Shown: piece by piece, positions 1-9,592 of the stretch | How the letters are laid out: each line of letters opens with the position of its first letter | Numbering within the stretch: position 1 is the first letter of the stretch | Assembly: GCF_000090795.2 (NCBI RefSeq) | Contig: NW_003546734.1 | Coordinates: forward strand, 41,227-62,035 | DNA from: Amphimedon queenslandica | Taxonomy: Eukaryota; Porifera; Demospongiae; Haplosclerida; Niphatidae | DNA length: 20,809 bases | Reading direction: 5' to 3' | Translations under genes and position numbers: made by a program | The notes under the pieces: generated by a model | Database searches by the model: none | Told to the model about the DNA's origin: nothing | Seen by the model: only the letters and a program-made list of their open reading frames with translations

Positions 1-775
1 GCATGAACATTGACTTCTTAAAAATACCGTGAAATTAAAGTAAGATAGAGGCTGATAATGATAATGAACATATTAGAACACGATTTTATAGGTATAGTAA
101 TAAAATGACATAAAATAAGAGAATTGCTGCATGGTAGACTCTAAACCTATACCTTAGAATATTATTGAAATAAAGCAGGACAAGACAACAAAAATGGGAA
201 CCCATTTAAGTGAAGAAACAAAACTTTGCAAACATGCCAATGTTTGTTTTATTTGGGCATGTAATTAGTATAGGCATGGTTATGGATGTAGTTTTACAAG
301 CTAATCCACTATTACCATAGATATACTACTCACAAACGGATTACAAGCTTCAAAGGTTCCAGTAATTTTGCAATGTGAGTTGGGGTATACTTTTAGCATA
401 TCACTGTTTGGCTCTATGGCAAAACTTCGTGGAAATAAAGTAGCTGTAATTTAACATAAAACAGGCAAATTTTTACCTCTAAAGGTGCTTCTTAAGAGTC
501 TTCAGTGTAACGTGACATTTGTTTCAGATAATACTCCCTAGTAGAGCTTTTTAGGCTATTTAAAGAACTTTTTGCTAGATCGCCCAGGATTTCATTACTC
601 AACTTTTATATATCCAACACAGACAAAAAAAAAACATTACGATGCACTGAAGAATCTTAAGTATCTATAGAAGTAAAATTTAACAGCACAGTTTTATTAA
701 TAACACACCTTGTATGCCGATTGGTAGATTACAATCCCATTTACGGGTGTAGTATCCTATATATAACGAACATAT
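1..775. other. AT-rich flank, no gene seen
   Basis: No open frame, splice pair or repeat that I can support lies between the window start and the left LTR of the copia element. The stretch is AT-rich with scattered stops on both strands. It is probably old intergenic DNA. Confidence 0.5.
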
Positions 776-941
776 TGGTATAAATGCACTTGCAATGAGA
801 TATACGATCAGTTCAGATCAAAGATTATATTGCAGCAATAAACTACAGACAACACAACAAAGACCAAGAGTAAAAGCTCCTTTCATACAAGAAATCAAAT
901 TAAGTCATTTCATAAGTGAAATGATACTAAACATAGTAACA
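776..941 (-). repeat. Left LTR (3' LTR of the minus-strand copia element)
   Basis: This 166-bp block matches 5112-5286 in direct orientation. By eye the identity is roughly 85 percent, with a 7-bp extra segment in the right copy. On the minus strand it begins TGTTACTATG and ends TATACCA, giving the usual TG...CA ends. Eight further bases (ataatatt) are shared beyond the TG end, so the boundary could be slightly wider. Confidence 0.85.
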
Positions 942-1009
942 ATAATATTAGCGTCCTACTCCCACACTCCTTACTCGCTGGTTGATTGTGAATACCACAT
1001 AAATTTCTT

Positions 1010-1560
1010 TGTATTTGACATTACTCCTGGGTCAACCCTTTTGCAAAAATATCAGCCACCATGTCCTCAGTACAACAAAACTTTATTTGAATGGAGTCTG
1101 TACTCACTTGCTCTCTGATGAAATGATACTTGATTCCATTGTGTTTAGCTCTTCAATGAAATTGAGGGTTCTTTGCCATGGAGATAACTGATTGATTATC
1201 CTCAAAAATAGTAGTAGGTCCATTTGGCTTGTTGTTCATATCGGCAATGAGCTTCCTCATCTAAAGGGCAGTACTGGCTGAAGCCATAGATTCAGTTGAT
1301 CTTTTACTTTTCCAGCTCAATGCTACTCTTGCAATCCGAAAGATGTAGCCAGTTGTTGATCTGTAATTGTAAACATCACCCACCCCAGCTGGCATCTGAG
1401 TATCTAACCAATGATGTGTCTTCAGAATTAATGAGTAATCCAAGTTGTGTTGTCCCTCTTAGATATCTGAAAATTCTTTTCACTACCATCCAAAGGTCCT
1501 TGGTTGGTTATGAGCAAAAAGGAGCGACATTCCCTACGGCATTCGATATAATGGAGCGTG
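1010..1560 (-). pseudogene. copia RNase H remnant
   Basis: The minus frame 1443-1261 contains the RNase H core pattern of copia elements: a degraded DADWAGD-like segment (reading WLDTQMPAGVGDV), then YRSTTGYIF, ALSWKSKR and a SMASAS segment in place of the usual S-T-A-E-A-E-Y. A downstream C-terminal tail runs toward the purine tract at 974-955 in shifted frames. Confidence 0.75.
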
Positions 1561-1589
1561 TTTGTGTAAGTAAGTAAAGTAAACTTCCT

Positions 1590-2430
1590 GCTGCTGACTG
1601 ATACAGCACTTCATCTGCCAGATCACTCTCTTCTGCACCTTCTTCAATTATTGACTAGCGTTCTAATTGATTTGGATTGGTCCATCCCATGCTTCTTTAG
1701 TACAGTCTCAGTATACTAAGGTTGTCCAATCTAAATAGTTCCTTTGTCATGATCTTGAATGACCTGAACTTCCAGAAAGTGATTTAATTCACTGAGGTCT
1801 TTCATGCTTAATTTCATTGACAGGGTACATTTTATTTCTTACATCCTTTTCGTACTCTCCGTAGCCAAAACTATTTCATTTATATAGACTCCTATAATGG
1901 ACATCTCTCCTTCTATTGAGGTATAGATAGATACATATATCACTAAATGATTGTGTGCAAGAATCCCATCACTTTGAGCTGATTATCTAACACAATGTTC
2001 AAACATCTCAACAACTGTTTTAGCCTGTAAAGACTGTTTCAGTCCGCAAACTAAATGCTCCTTTCCTTTTTTAATAAAATTTCTCAAATAGATTCATATA
2101 AACTTCCTCTTTTTAAGTGACCATTCAAATAGGAAGCAGTTACATCTATTTGGTGTAACCTGATCCCCTTCTGTACAGCAAAAGCAATAAGTGTACGAAG
2201 AGACGTAAATCTTACCAGAGGACTGAACCTCTTATCATAATTGTAACCATATTTCTGAGTGAACCTTGAGCAACAAAATGAGGTCCACCGATTCATCTGG
2301 TTTGAGCTTTCCTATAAAAACCCATTTGTTTCCAATTAGACATTTTTCACTAGAGCTGTACAAGATCCCCTACGTCACTGTTATTTATGGATTACATTCT
2401 TTTCTCTATCGTTGTTTCCTATTCTTTTCT
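1590..2430 (-). pseudogene. copia reverse transcriptase remnant
   Basis: The frame 2296-2084 carries the fingers and palm start: FTQKYGYNYDKRFSPLVRFT, then SLRTLIAFAVQKGI and HQIDVTASYLNG, where the D of QIDV is the first catalytic Asp. The second catalytic motif, normally Y-V-D-D, lies at 1886-1875 and reads YINE inside a GVYINEIVLA context, so both Asp residues of the metal-binding pair are gone. Stops and frameshifts break the rest. Confidence 0.85.
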
Positions 2431-2562
2431 CTCCATACTTTCCAAGGCTTCTTTGACAGTCAAAGGCTCCTTCTCAGCAGAATATACCCAGAGTCCAACA
2501 TGATGTGGTCGTCTTGTTTCTCCAGTTTTTTTTTTTTCAGTACAGCTCCTTCTTGATTGTGG

Positions 2563-2938
2563 CTACCTGTAGCAACAATAGTGTGTATTGGTGTTTGCAT
2601 CGGTGCATATCCGTGGGTTAGTGTGTGCATGAGTTTCTACAGGGACTGGTTCCTCAGTCTCAGCATCAGCCTCTCTAGTTGGTTGAATCACCAGATCATC
2701 TTCATTATAGCTGTCCACTTGCACTAATCGACTTTGTTCTTGTTCAGTTTCGAATCCTGTCACAGATTAATTGAATACTACATCTCGAAAGTAGATGACA
2801 CAATGAACTCTGGTCATATAAATGGTAGCCTTTCCTTTGTCCTCCATGTCTTAAGAAAGTACATTTCTTTGCTTTCAAATCGTGCTTTTTTCTCTCCTTT
2901 GGTATGTGAGTATATGCAGTACAACAAAAAATTCTCAA
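2563..2938 (-). pseudogene. copia integrase-RT linker remnant
   Basis: The frame 2938-2744 has the conserved post-integrase pattern of copia polyproteins: CTAYTHIPKERKKHDLKAKK, then FLRHG, KGYHLYD and a block ending near CHLLSRC. The frame 2763-2563 is an acidic, variable linker rich in Glu and Thr. The two frames are offset, so at least one frameshift separates them. Confidence 0.7.
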
Positions 2939-2969
2939 ATTATTTAATCCAGGTTGTTCTCCTGTCCAT

Positions 2970-3660
2970 TTTTCAAAAGGTGTCTTGTATCAAGAGTTTT
3001 TGTGAGACTTCTGTTGATGAAATACACTGCTGTTACCAAAGTTTCGGCCCAAAAACGATGAGGTAACTTGAAATCTGTCAACATTAACCTGACCTTTTCC
3101 ACCCGAGTTCTGTTCATCCTTTCTGATATGCAATTTTTTCTGGGGTCTTCGGAATTGTATATTGGTGTGCAATTCCTTCCTTCTTTAAATAACCATCAAA
3201 TACGTTTGAAATATATTCTCCTCCATTGTTGCTTCCCAAGGTCTTCACCTTGTGTCCAGTTGACCTTTCTACCATAGCTTTCCAGTCTAAAAACATTTGA
3301 AAGACTGTGTACTTACTCTTCATCAAGTAGACCAAAACATAGTGACATTTGTCATTAATAAATGTGAGGAAGTATTCAGCTCCACCAAGTAAAGTAGAAC
3401 TGATTTTTCCACAAAAATCAGAATGAATGAGACCAAGAGGTTTGTTTGCTCTTGTCCTTTTTCCTGAGAAAGGGCTCAATAAATTCTACCACTTACATGC
3501 GACTCACAATATTCAATCTTCTTTCATATATTGTAGTTGAATCAATACACCAATCCATCTTTGGCTAGTTTATGAAAATTGTTCTTTCCCAAATGTCCAA
3601 ATCTTTGATGACAAATGTACTCCAGCGTTAAACCGTCAAAAACATGGACTAGATCTGTAT
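2970..3660 (-). pseudogene. copia integrase remnant
   Basis: The zinc-binding head is visible near 3620-3490 on the minus strand (an HQRFGHLG motif, then a C-x2-H where C-x2-C is expected). The core is open from 3479 to 3114 (121 codons): HSDFCG holds the first catalytic Asp, but the LGSNNGGEY segment has Asn where the second catalytic Asp belongs. A single-base frameshift near 3125 moves the third catalytic residue (the E of an SERMNRT segment) into another frame. The following frame continues with an LPHRFWAET segment as in copia integrases. It is not functional. Confidence 0.85.
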
Positions 3661-3839
3661 TGCAATCTAGCCTCATATTTCAAGTAATAGAGATTTCAAG
3701 TCTTGAGAGCAATAGCCACTAACTCTCCATCACCATTGATTACGCGACCTTGAGCTTCATTTAAGTCAATACTTTTTTCATTTCAGTGACATTGCTAACG
3801 CTTAACAAGATATATGCCAGTTTTGCCACATAAAGTACA

Positions 3840-4330
3840 TTACTTAATATCCCTGTTAGTGTTTAACCTCCAGGAAGTTTCAGCTTAAGAGTGACAACTC
3901 TTCTTTGTGCTTTGCAGGAGCGGATCTAGGATGTGATCCTTGGGTGGGCCTTGATGATTTGGGTGTGGTAATTAGTGGGTGTGGCCAACAAGGCCAGCAT
4001 TCAGAGTCAAAGTTTTGAAGATTAAAGCTGTTAAAATGAACTCCTTTGTGGTTAAAAATTGTTTGCATAGTCATGTTTGACAGTTTACATAGTCATGCAC
4101 ATGAAAAAATTGATTTTAAATTACTGCACAAAATTTTTGGGTGGGCCTGGCCCACCTGGCCCACCCCTAGATCCGCCCTGGTGCTTTGAGCATGCTTCTG
4201 TCTCCTAGAGTGACTTGTAGTTTCTGAAGTGACTTGAACTCCTGGAATAAACTTCTATCAATACAAATGAGACACGTAGCACTGGAATTGACGATCCAGT
4301 AGACTCCATGTACATTACTAATCCTACTGC
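3840..4330 (-). pseudogene. copia aspartic protease remnant, interrupted by a MITE
   Basis: On the minus strand the flap-to-active-site region reads WIVNSSATC at about 4298-4272, where the family has a D-[ST]-G-A active site. The Asp codon has become Asn (AAT, within 4278-4289) and the Gly is Ser, so the protease is dead. The sequence runs on through an LGDRSMLKA segment, is broken by the 266-bp MITE at 3915-4180, and resumes with a KLPGG-like segment and a frame ending around LLS-like residues. The continuity on either side of the MITE supports a clean insertion. Confidence 0.7.
3907..4188. mobile_element. Nested hAT-like MITE with 8-bp target duplication
   Basis: The element proper is 3915-4180 (266 bp). 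It begins CAGGAGCGGATCTAGG and ends, on the opposite strand, CAGGGCGGATCTAGGG, terminal inverted repeats differing by one indel. It is flanked by an exact 8-bp duplication GTGCTTTG at 3907-3914 and 4181-4188. The 8-bp duplication and CAGG-type ends are typical of hAT transposons. The subterminal regions carry GGGTGGGCC repeats, including a near-palindromic cluster at about 4139-4168. No coding capacity is seen, so it was mobilised in trans. It lies in the copia protease region and is therefore younger than the copia insertion. Confidence 0.92.
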
Positions 4331-4420
4331 TGGTTTGGCCAGTTTACCACGACCTGTCTTTGTTTTTGAAGAGCGACCTTAGTCCTAATTTTTATCCTTG
4401 ACTTTTTCTTCTCTAGATGG

Positions 4421-5045
4421 TTAAGACAATTCTGTTGAATGTTTTAACCGCTTGCAGTAGTGACACCTCGGTCCTTTATGTTTAGAATGGTGCTTACTGT
4501 AGAACGCCTTTTCTTTATCGTTGTCTGCTTGTTTTCTTTCGGTGTGAAGAATCCTGTTCATGACAATCTTCATTTTTGGCACTGTTTCATTTGCCTCCAG
4601 AGCAGTCAGTAGTGTTGTAGGATTCTGGTAACTTTCCAGTAGATAAATAGCTTTATGTTTTTCATAGATAGCATCACCAAGCACAGCTAGTCCATTGAAC
4701 AGCTCAGTCATAAATTTGATGTGCTCCTGAACTAATTCGCCGTCCTTCATCTTAGTATCAAGTTTTCTGCGTAAAGCCTACTTATCAGACTATGTCATCT
4801 TCTGAAACAGGTTTTCCGAAGTTCTCCAAACTTTATCTGTCTAACTGGTTTCTCCTATAAGGTAAAGCAATAAAGGATCAACTGACAAAACCTAGATAGC
4901 CAGCACCACATTGTTTATACTTATACAGCATACGAGCTCTGCTTCTTCAGTTGGTTGCATCTCTTTTTGTGGCAACATCCTAGAGGCCTTCTTTGAACAG
5001 AACCATGTTGCACTGGATGTTTCATGTAGGATAGTTTCTTCCTTA
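4421..5045 (-). pseudogene. gag: copia gag remnant
   Basis: The best preserved part (4750-4421, 109 codons) shows the copia gag pattern of a VQEHIKFMTELFNGLAVLGD segment, then ALEANETVPKM, then a zinc-knuckle start CHYCKRLKH. The last Cys of the CCHC knuckle is not in this frame. Upstream pieces between about 5045 and 4751 resemble the more N-terminal copia gag (a segment reading LALSVDP-like, then an LRRKL-like segment) but are split among frames with stops. Gag normally forms the virus-like particle and binds element RNA; here no intact product is possible. Confidence 0.75.
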
Positions 5046-5111
5046 AAGTGGTATATTGGCTAATGTTCTTGCTTCGTCCGCGCTCATACTTTGTCCACAC
5101 TCATAAACTAT

Positions 5112-5286
5112 TGGTATAAATGCACTTGCTACTGGATATATTGATCGGTTAAGATCAAAGATTATATTACAGGAAAAAAACTACAGACAAAACGACACAG
5201 ACCAAGAGTACAGAGAAGAAGCTCCTTTTACACAAAAAATTAAATTAAGTCATTATATAAGTGTAATTATACTAAACATAGTAACA
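5112..5286 (-). repeat. Right LTR (5' LTR of the minus-strand copia element)
   Basis: This 175-bp copy pairs with 776-941. It has the same TG...CA ends on the minus strand and lies immediately upstream of the gag remnant. The marked difference between the two LTRs implies an old insertion, since LTRs are identical when an element integrates. Confidence 0.85.
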
Positions 5287-7011
5287 ATAATATTTCAACA
5301 CAAAATGCTAATTAGTTAACACATTAAATCCTAACACTATTACTCAGCAGTCACTGTCTATCAGCTAGTGTCATACTCCTACAAAATATACTAGCACAGT
5401 TTCTAAACATAAGACAACAAAGAAACCTGTTTTAATAGCACAATTTACATAGGCTGCCCACACCAGAATCATGCATGACTTTATTTATTGCAATCTGTCC
5501 CAATGGACTGTCACATGATGCAGATTGCTATTATCAGTTTTGCTATTATTTATTTTATGAAACTAAAAAAACTATAATAATTATTTATTACTATTATTAA
5601 AATTATTAAATAGCAAAATGAGACAGAAGTAATGATAGCTACGAACAAACATGAATACAGTCGACTAGATCTATGACACTTTTTTATGAATTTTAAATTA
5701 CCTCTACATTTTCAGTGATACTATTAGATGAAATAGATGTAACAGCTGACAAAGATCCTGTCCTGGCGGTCCATCAAGCTTTGTGAAGAGACTCAAACCT
5801 TTTATCATGCTTTTTTCGTGCATTTTAAAAATTTTGACCGGTAATGATGCAAAAACCACTACACGGAATGCACAGACGAGATGAATACTATGGTTATTCA
5901 TAGAAATTAATAGTATAACTATCCTTTTGCCACAGTAAGATGGTTTCAATTGAAACAATACCTTCGCACCTTAAAACTCCTGAACAATAATTTTAATTTT
6001 ATTTCTGAAGCAAAATTCTTTTATCAAAAAATGCATAAATTATTTTCGATTAAACAAACATTATCTAAAGAATTCGCATTGTGAATTAAAGATAATGTAA
6101 CTTTAGTTTTAAGCATAATGATCACAGATCATTTTGAAAGTTCTGTGTATTAATACAAAATATATCTCTTAAAACAAAGGTAATGACGGAGCTGCAAAGT
6201 CATTGCAAAGTTAGTACTAGCAGACACTTAAAATTGATGACGTTTCACTTTGATGTCCTAATGGAATGGCTAGACTATAATTGCAAGAAAATTGATGGTA
6301 AAAATAAAAATATACAGTAAGGTATACAAATTTGCCAAAGTTTTGAATTCAAACTATATAAGTCGGACCACACCCTTAATAAAGACATTAATTTGGTTAC
6401 AACAAGCAAAATCCAAAATAGCCTTTAATTACATCTGACATGCCAATATGAAGCAATAAAAATATTGCTGAATTATCAAATCCTTTTAAGCTGTATTTAC
6501 CTAAAAGGTATTGTAATAGAAACACATCAAATCCCAGCAATGTAAACACACAGACTAATCATAACAATAGGAAAAACAGTAAGGATGAACAATCTTTATT
6601 ACAAATTAAATCAACTTTGTATTCCTTGAAACTCCATTATAGTACATTTGTGCTTATATCAAACTATAAATGGATAAATTTGATGCATAATAATCATCAA
6701 ACATTACAAGTACAAGAAATGCATGAATAATGTACCACTTGTACAATATCGTAAATTTAACATGTACATGCATGATATACCTTATATTTGTCACAAACAA
6801 ACATTACAAACCACTAACAAGATACAGGTGCTCACGAAGAGAAACATCCCCTTCACCTTTTGAGTCTTATTTCAAGTCTGACCTCACTGTTTAACACCAC
6901 ATTGTAATCAGCGCCAAATAAGTACAATTATAAAATACGACTGTGACATACTAAATAATAATGATAGCATGTACAACGTACACATCTGATTGGATATCAT
7001 ACATGTATGTA
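5287..7011. other. AT-rich intergenic DNA, no supported gene
   Basis: This stretch lies between the copia LTR and the 4.37-kb DNA element. It has short A/T runs, several TACATGTA-like palindromes (about 6700-6780 and 6995-7010) and no convincing coding region. An 84-codon minus-strand frame at 5958-5704 has no recognisable motif. Confidence 0.5.
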
Positions 7012-7050
7012 TATGTGACCCGATATGAGAAAACCAGGCTATCTGCGGGA
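7012..7050 (+). repeat. Left terminal inverted repeat of the 4.37-kb element
   Basis: It pairs with 11344-11382. The shared block includes GATATGAGAAAACCAGG and TATCTGCGGGA. Similarity stops sharply after position 7050. Confidence 0.85.
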
Positions 7051-7613
7051 TTTTGGTAAAATCAGCTTCTGGTACTCACAGATAGAGAAAAAAAATTTCC
7101 TTTCCAGCAATATCCCGTTTATGACAATGCGCAATAAAATTTGAAAGTTAGGGACGCTATTTGGACGATTGCTCTGGAATACTAGTACAGAGAAAAAGAA
7201 ATTTTAAGTTATTTTCAATGTTTCCGTGTCATGCCCGTTCACGAAGTAAATGAAACCACGCCAACCACGTAAAACCACACCCAAATCAATTAATAAACGG
7301 GGAATGTAGAAAGAAGCACTTTTGACTCGCTTTTGACAGCATTTGAACTATCTTTTCTTGTATAATGGACATCTTAAGAGTTGTCTAAAGCCCTGCCATT
7401 CATGGTGACATCAAATACTAGTAAGTTTTTTCATTACCAAGTTATAGAGTTATTATTACATCTTCTAGTGCTAAAAGTCCTTTTCATGGACTGTTTTGAA
7501 CACAGATCATCCACATACTTCATTCAAATCCAGCCATCGCTTTTCCTTGAGTTTACAGGTAATATATATATATTTTTTATTTAGAAGTATAATTAAGTTG
7601 TTTACATGTAACG

Positions 7614-8745
7614 TTAAAATAGTTTATGGTCTTTGCACTTGTGGATGAATCCTATGAAAGATTTGTTGTTATTGTTATGTTTAATGATGTTTCTTGCAAT
7701 TACTGTTGTAGCAGGGCCTCCTCCTCTTCCTTGGCTACCTCCCCCTCTTCCTTGGCCACCTCCACCTCTTCCTTGGCCACCTCCCCCTCTTTTTTGGCCA
7801 CCTCCTCTTCCTGCTCCTCCCCCTCCACCTCGTCCCTGCTTCCCATTACCACTATGTTGTCTCCTTTTCTTCTAACAAAAAGAGATTAAGTTATTATTGT
7901 TTACATTAATGCTCCATTGTTACTTTGAATTTCTTTCCCTTCTCTCTCTCTGTCTCCCCTCCCGTGCCTGTGTCTTCTCCCGTCTCCGTCTCTTCTGTCC
8001 CCTCTATTTCCTTTCCTGCCCCTGTTTCTTCCCCATCATCACTGTCCTTTATTTCTCCTCTCTCCCTCCTTCCTTCTTCTATTAGTTCCAGCTGTCCTAA
8101 TTTACAATGTCATAAAGCCTTTAATTTACACTTGAATTATGTTTACTTTTAAGAGCTGGCCGAAACTGTTCCAAGTCTTAAAGTTAATAATTAGTGTTAA
8201 ATGAAAGAACAATTAATTCAACTATTATTAATTTAATTACCTAAGGGCCTTCCTTCTTTCTTCTTGCCTAATGTTTGTAAATAAAACTAACCAAAATACA
8301 ATGCAAAGTTACTTTTTAATACAATGGCCCTTCTTACATCTGCTTGACAGCAAAAATTATTAGATTGCAATCATAAAAGAAAACTTACTTCGGCCATTTG
8401 ATTCTATTAAGAACAATGTCATTTTCAATGTCAATTTCACTCAATCTTACCATTCTCTTTTGTACTGTCTCCTCTCTCCTCTTTGTCTCTGTCCTTTTTG
8501 TCTCTTTCCCCTTTCTCCTCTGTCCTCTGTCCTCTGTCTCCTTTCTTCTCTTCCTCCCTGAATTCTTTTTCTGCTATAAATACAGTTATTTTTTGCTTTT
8601 TAATGTACAACACAAACATATGAACAACTTACTAAGTTCATCTACCAAAAAAAGGCATTATAGTTATCACTATAGGGTTACACATTCCCAACTTACCATC
8701 AGATGGATGGACCTCATTGAGGACATCCTCTATTGGGGCAGCCAT
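7614..8745 (-). CDS. Spliced gene for a 200-aa charged protein with an RGG-box tail
   Basis: I assign four exons on the minus strand: 8745-8697, 8573-8451, 8096-7924 and 7871-7614. The introns are 123, 354 and 52 bp, all GT-AG with good donors (GTAAGT, GTAAGA, GTAACA). The phases are 1, 1 and 0, and the frame stays open for exactly 201 codons including TAA. Residues 1-16 begin MAAPIEDVLNEVHPSD. Residues 17-57 are highly charged (Glu, Lys, Arg, Asp). Residues 58-115 are Glu/Gly/Thr-rich and acidic. A basic KKRRQ cluster (116-120) could be a nuclear signal. Residues about 127-167 hold six RGG-type units, four of them GQ(G/K)RGGG-like repeats. RGG boxes commonly bind RNA or single-stranded DNA. 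A function as an accessory transposition factor is inference from location only. The first acceptor is TAGCAG, a tandem NAG; both choices keep the frame. I do not recognise a homologue. Confidence 0.7.
7718..7830 (-). repeat. 21-bp tandem repeat encoding RGG units
   Basis: On the minus strand a unit like GGCCAAGGAAGAGGTGGAGG recurs about every 21 bp with small changes, four to five times. It lies wholly inside the last exon of the RGG gene, where the 21-bp (7-codon) period keeps the frame. This periodicity in multiples of three supports the coding reading. Confidence 0.8.
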
Positions 8746-8783
8746 TACTTTTTGATTTTGAACTTACAGTTTCAGGTGTCTTA

Positions 8784-8830
8784 TTTTATATCCTAAAGGT
8801 CACAGGTGACACTTGGTGTTCTTTGATTGG
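8784..8830 (-). promoter_or_regulatory. Candidate core promoter (CCAAT and TATA) of the RGG gene
   Basis: On the minus strand CCAAT lies at 8830-8826 and TATAAAATAA at 8790-8781, followed 36-39 bp later by the ATG at 8745. A transcription start about 30 bp after the TATA box would fall just before the ATG. The order and spacing are typical of a metazoan TATA promoter. The start context AAGTAATGGCT has G at +4. Confidence 0.55.
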
Positions 8831-8937
8831 CTGTGAATGATGCAATGACTTCTCTTTTGGTATTCTTCTCCCACACATTTTTATCATCAGTCCTCTCACC
8901 TGTAATAATAAACACATATCACCTGCATGATAACTTC

Positions 8938-8979
8938 GAGACTAACTTTCTCTCAGCCGAGACTAACTTTCTCTCAGCC
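8938..8979. repeat. Exact 21-bp tandem duplication
   Basis: Two adjacent exact copies (8938-8958 and 8959-8979) of a unit containing GACTAACTTTCTCTCAGCC lie in the space between the two genes of the 4.37-kb element, upstream of the RGG gene promoter. Role unknown. Confidence 0.9.
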
Positions 8980-9048
8980 TTCCCATTTGAGTTAGTAAGT
9001 TTTAAACAAAAGTGAGTGTTTGTGTTTATGTTGACGTCTCACACACAT

Positions 9049-9243
9049 ACTAGTTCCACACCTTTGTTTTCAAACAAGGGGATCCATAGTTTGTATGTCT
9101 TAGCGTTACAAACGAGTTCCTCTCCTTCAGGGGATCAATAATTAGAATATTTGGCATTCAAACTAGTTCCACTCCTGTTTCAGGGGATCAATAGTCTGTT
9201 GTAGACAAACTAGTTCCTCTCCTGTTGAAAGAGGATCAATAGT
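9049..9243. repeat. Four degenerate hairpin-forming repeats between the two transposon genes
   Basis: Copies lie at about 9049-9090, 9110-9142, 9161-9195 and 9208-9243. Each opens with a form of AACTAGTTCC and closes with a form of GGGGATCAATAGT. The sequence between differs from copy to copy but can usually fold back, for example TTGTTT with AAACAA in copy 1, CCTG with CAGG in copy 3, and TCCTCT with AGAGGA in copy 4. Conserved flanks around a variable short stem suggest protein-binding sites or a structured leader. They lie 300-500 bp upstream of the RGG gene start and just after the CCHC frame. Confidence 0.7.
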
Positions 9244-9277
9244 ATGTGCATTACATAAACTCATTTCTGTTATTAAT

Positions 9278-9592
9278 TTACCGATTACATGGACAAGTTC
9301 TTCTATTATGACCAAATTGACCACAATTACCACATTTTCTTTGTGTTGCAGGTGGTTCTAGAGATTGCCTTGGAGAATGTGGTACTTCAATCTCCATTGC
9401 AAGGTCTGGTGGATTATCTACACCTGGAGTTGATTGTCGAGATGATCCTGTTGGTCGAGGTGCATCAGGAAGTGGGCAGGTTACATCTTTACATTCGTAT
9501 CTGCAAAACAATCTTATCTTTTCGTAAAGGTACCATTTCCTTTCAGTTGACATACCCTTTGGTGGTAATAAATTAGGTAGTTCATCTTCCAT
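9278..9592 (-). CDS. CCHC zinc-knuckle tail of the transposase-like gene
   Basis: This 104-codon frame starts with an ATG that overlaps the preceding stop by one base (TAATG at 9594-9590). It has a WYLYEKIRLFC segment near residues 21-31, a Pro/Ser/Thr-rich middle, and a perfect C-x2-C-x4-H-x4-C knuckle (CGNCGQFGHNRRTC, residues 87-100) four residues before its stop. I remember a WYLYEKIR-like motif near the C-terminus of the same transposase-like family that gene 1 resembles. So it is most likely the C-terminal end of that protein, joined here after an internal deletion, rather than a separate protein. Translation by reinitiation at TAATG is a possible alternative. Confidence 0.6.
   Translation of the reverse strand: MEDELPNLLPPKGMSTERKWYLYEKIRLFCRYECKDVTCPLPDAPRPTGSSRQSTPGVDNPPDLAMEIEVPHSPRQSLEPPATQRKCGNCGQFGHNRRTCPCNR

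Larger units (their letters stand above)
776..5286 (-). mobile_element. Ty1/copia LTR retrotransposon, degenerate
   Basis: Reading on the minus strand the order is LTR, gag, protease, integrase, reverse transcriptase, RNase H, LTR. That order (integrase before RT) is diagnostic of Ty1/copia. The full length of about 4.5 kb (4.24 kb without the nested MITE) is normal for the superfamily. A purine-rich tract on the minus strand (complement of 955-974) lies just upstream of the left (3') LTR, where a polypurine tract is expected. All coding parts carry stops and frameshifts, and catalytic Asp residues are replaced. I found no matching target-site duplication outside the LTRs, which fits age or rearrangement. 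The element is certainly immobile by its own proteins. Confidence 0.9.

Noticed and set aside
795..1191. Plus-strand frames of 107 and 60 codons
   Set aside because: They run through the LTR and the antisense of the copia RNase H tail.
771..5291. Target-site duplication of the copia element
   Set aside because: The five bases outside each LTR (catat and ataat) do not match, so none is claimed.
5704..5958. 84-codon minus-strand frame
   Set aside because: No motif, promoter or clear splice partner; composition like the surrounding AT-rich DNA.
7626..7889. Plus-strand Pro- and Ser-rich open frames
   Set aside because: They are the antisense of the Gly-rich RGG exon. The minus reading has splice sites, matching phases and a promoter.
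8400..8416. A 15-bp micro-exon candidate between two splice-like signals on the minus strand
   Set aside because: The neighbouring exons join in phase without it, so it is not needed.
7897..8796. Plus-strand Ser/Phe/Leu-rich frames, including a 132-codon one
   Set aside because: These are antisense shadows of the purine-rich, Glu/Lys-coding minus-strand exons and the introns between them.
9289..9576. Plus-strand 95-codon frame
   Set aside because: Antisense to the CCHC-knuckle frame, which has a perfect zinc-knuckle pattern.
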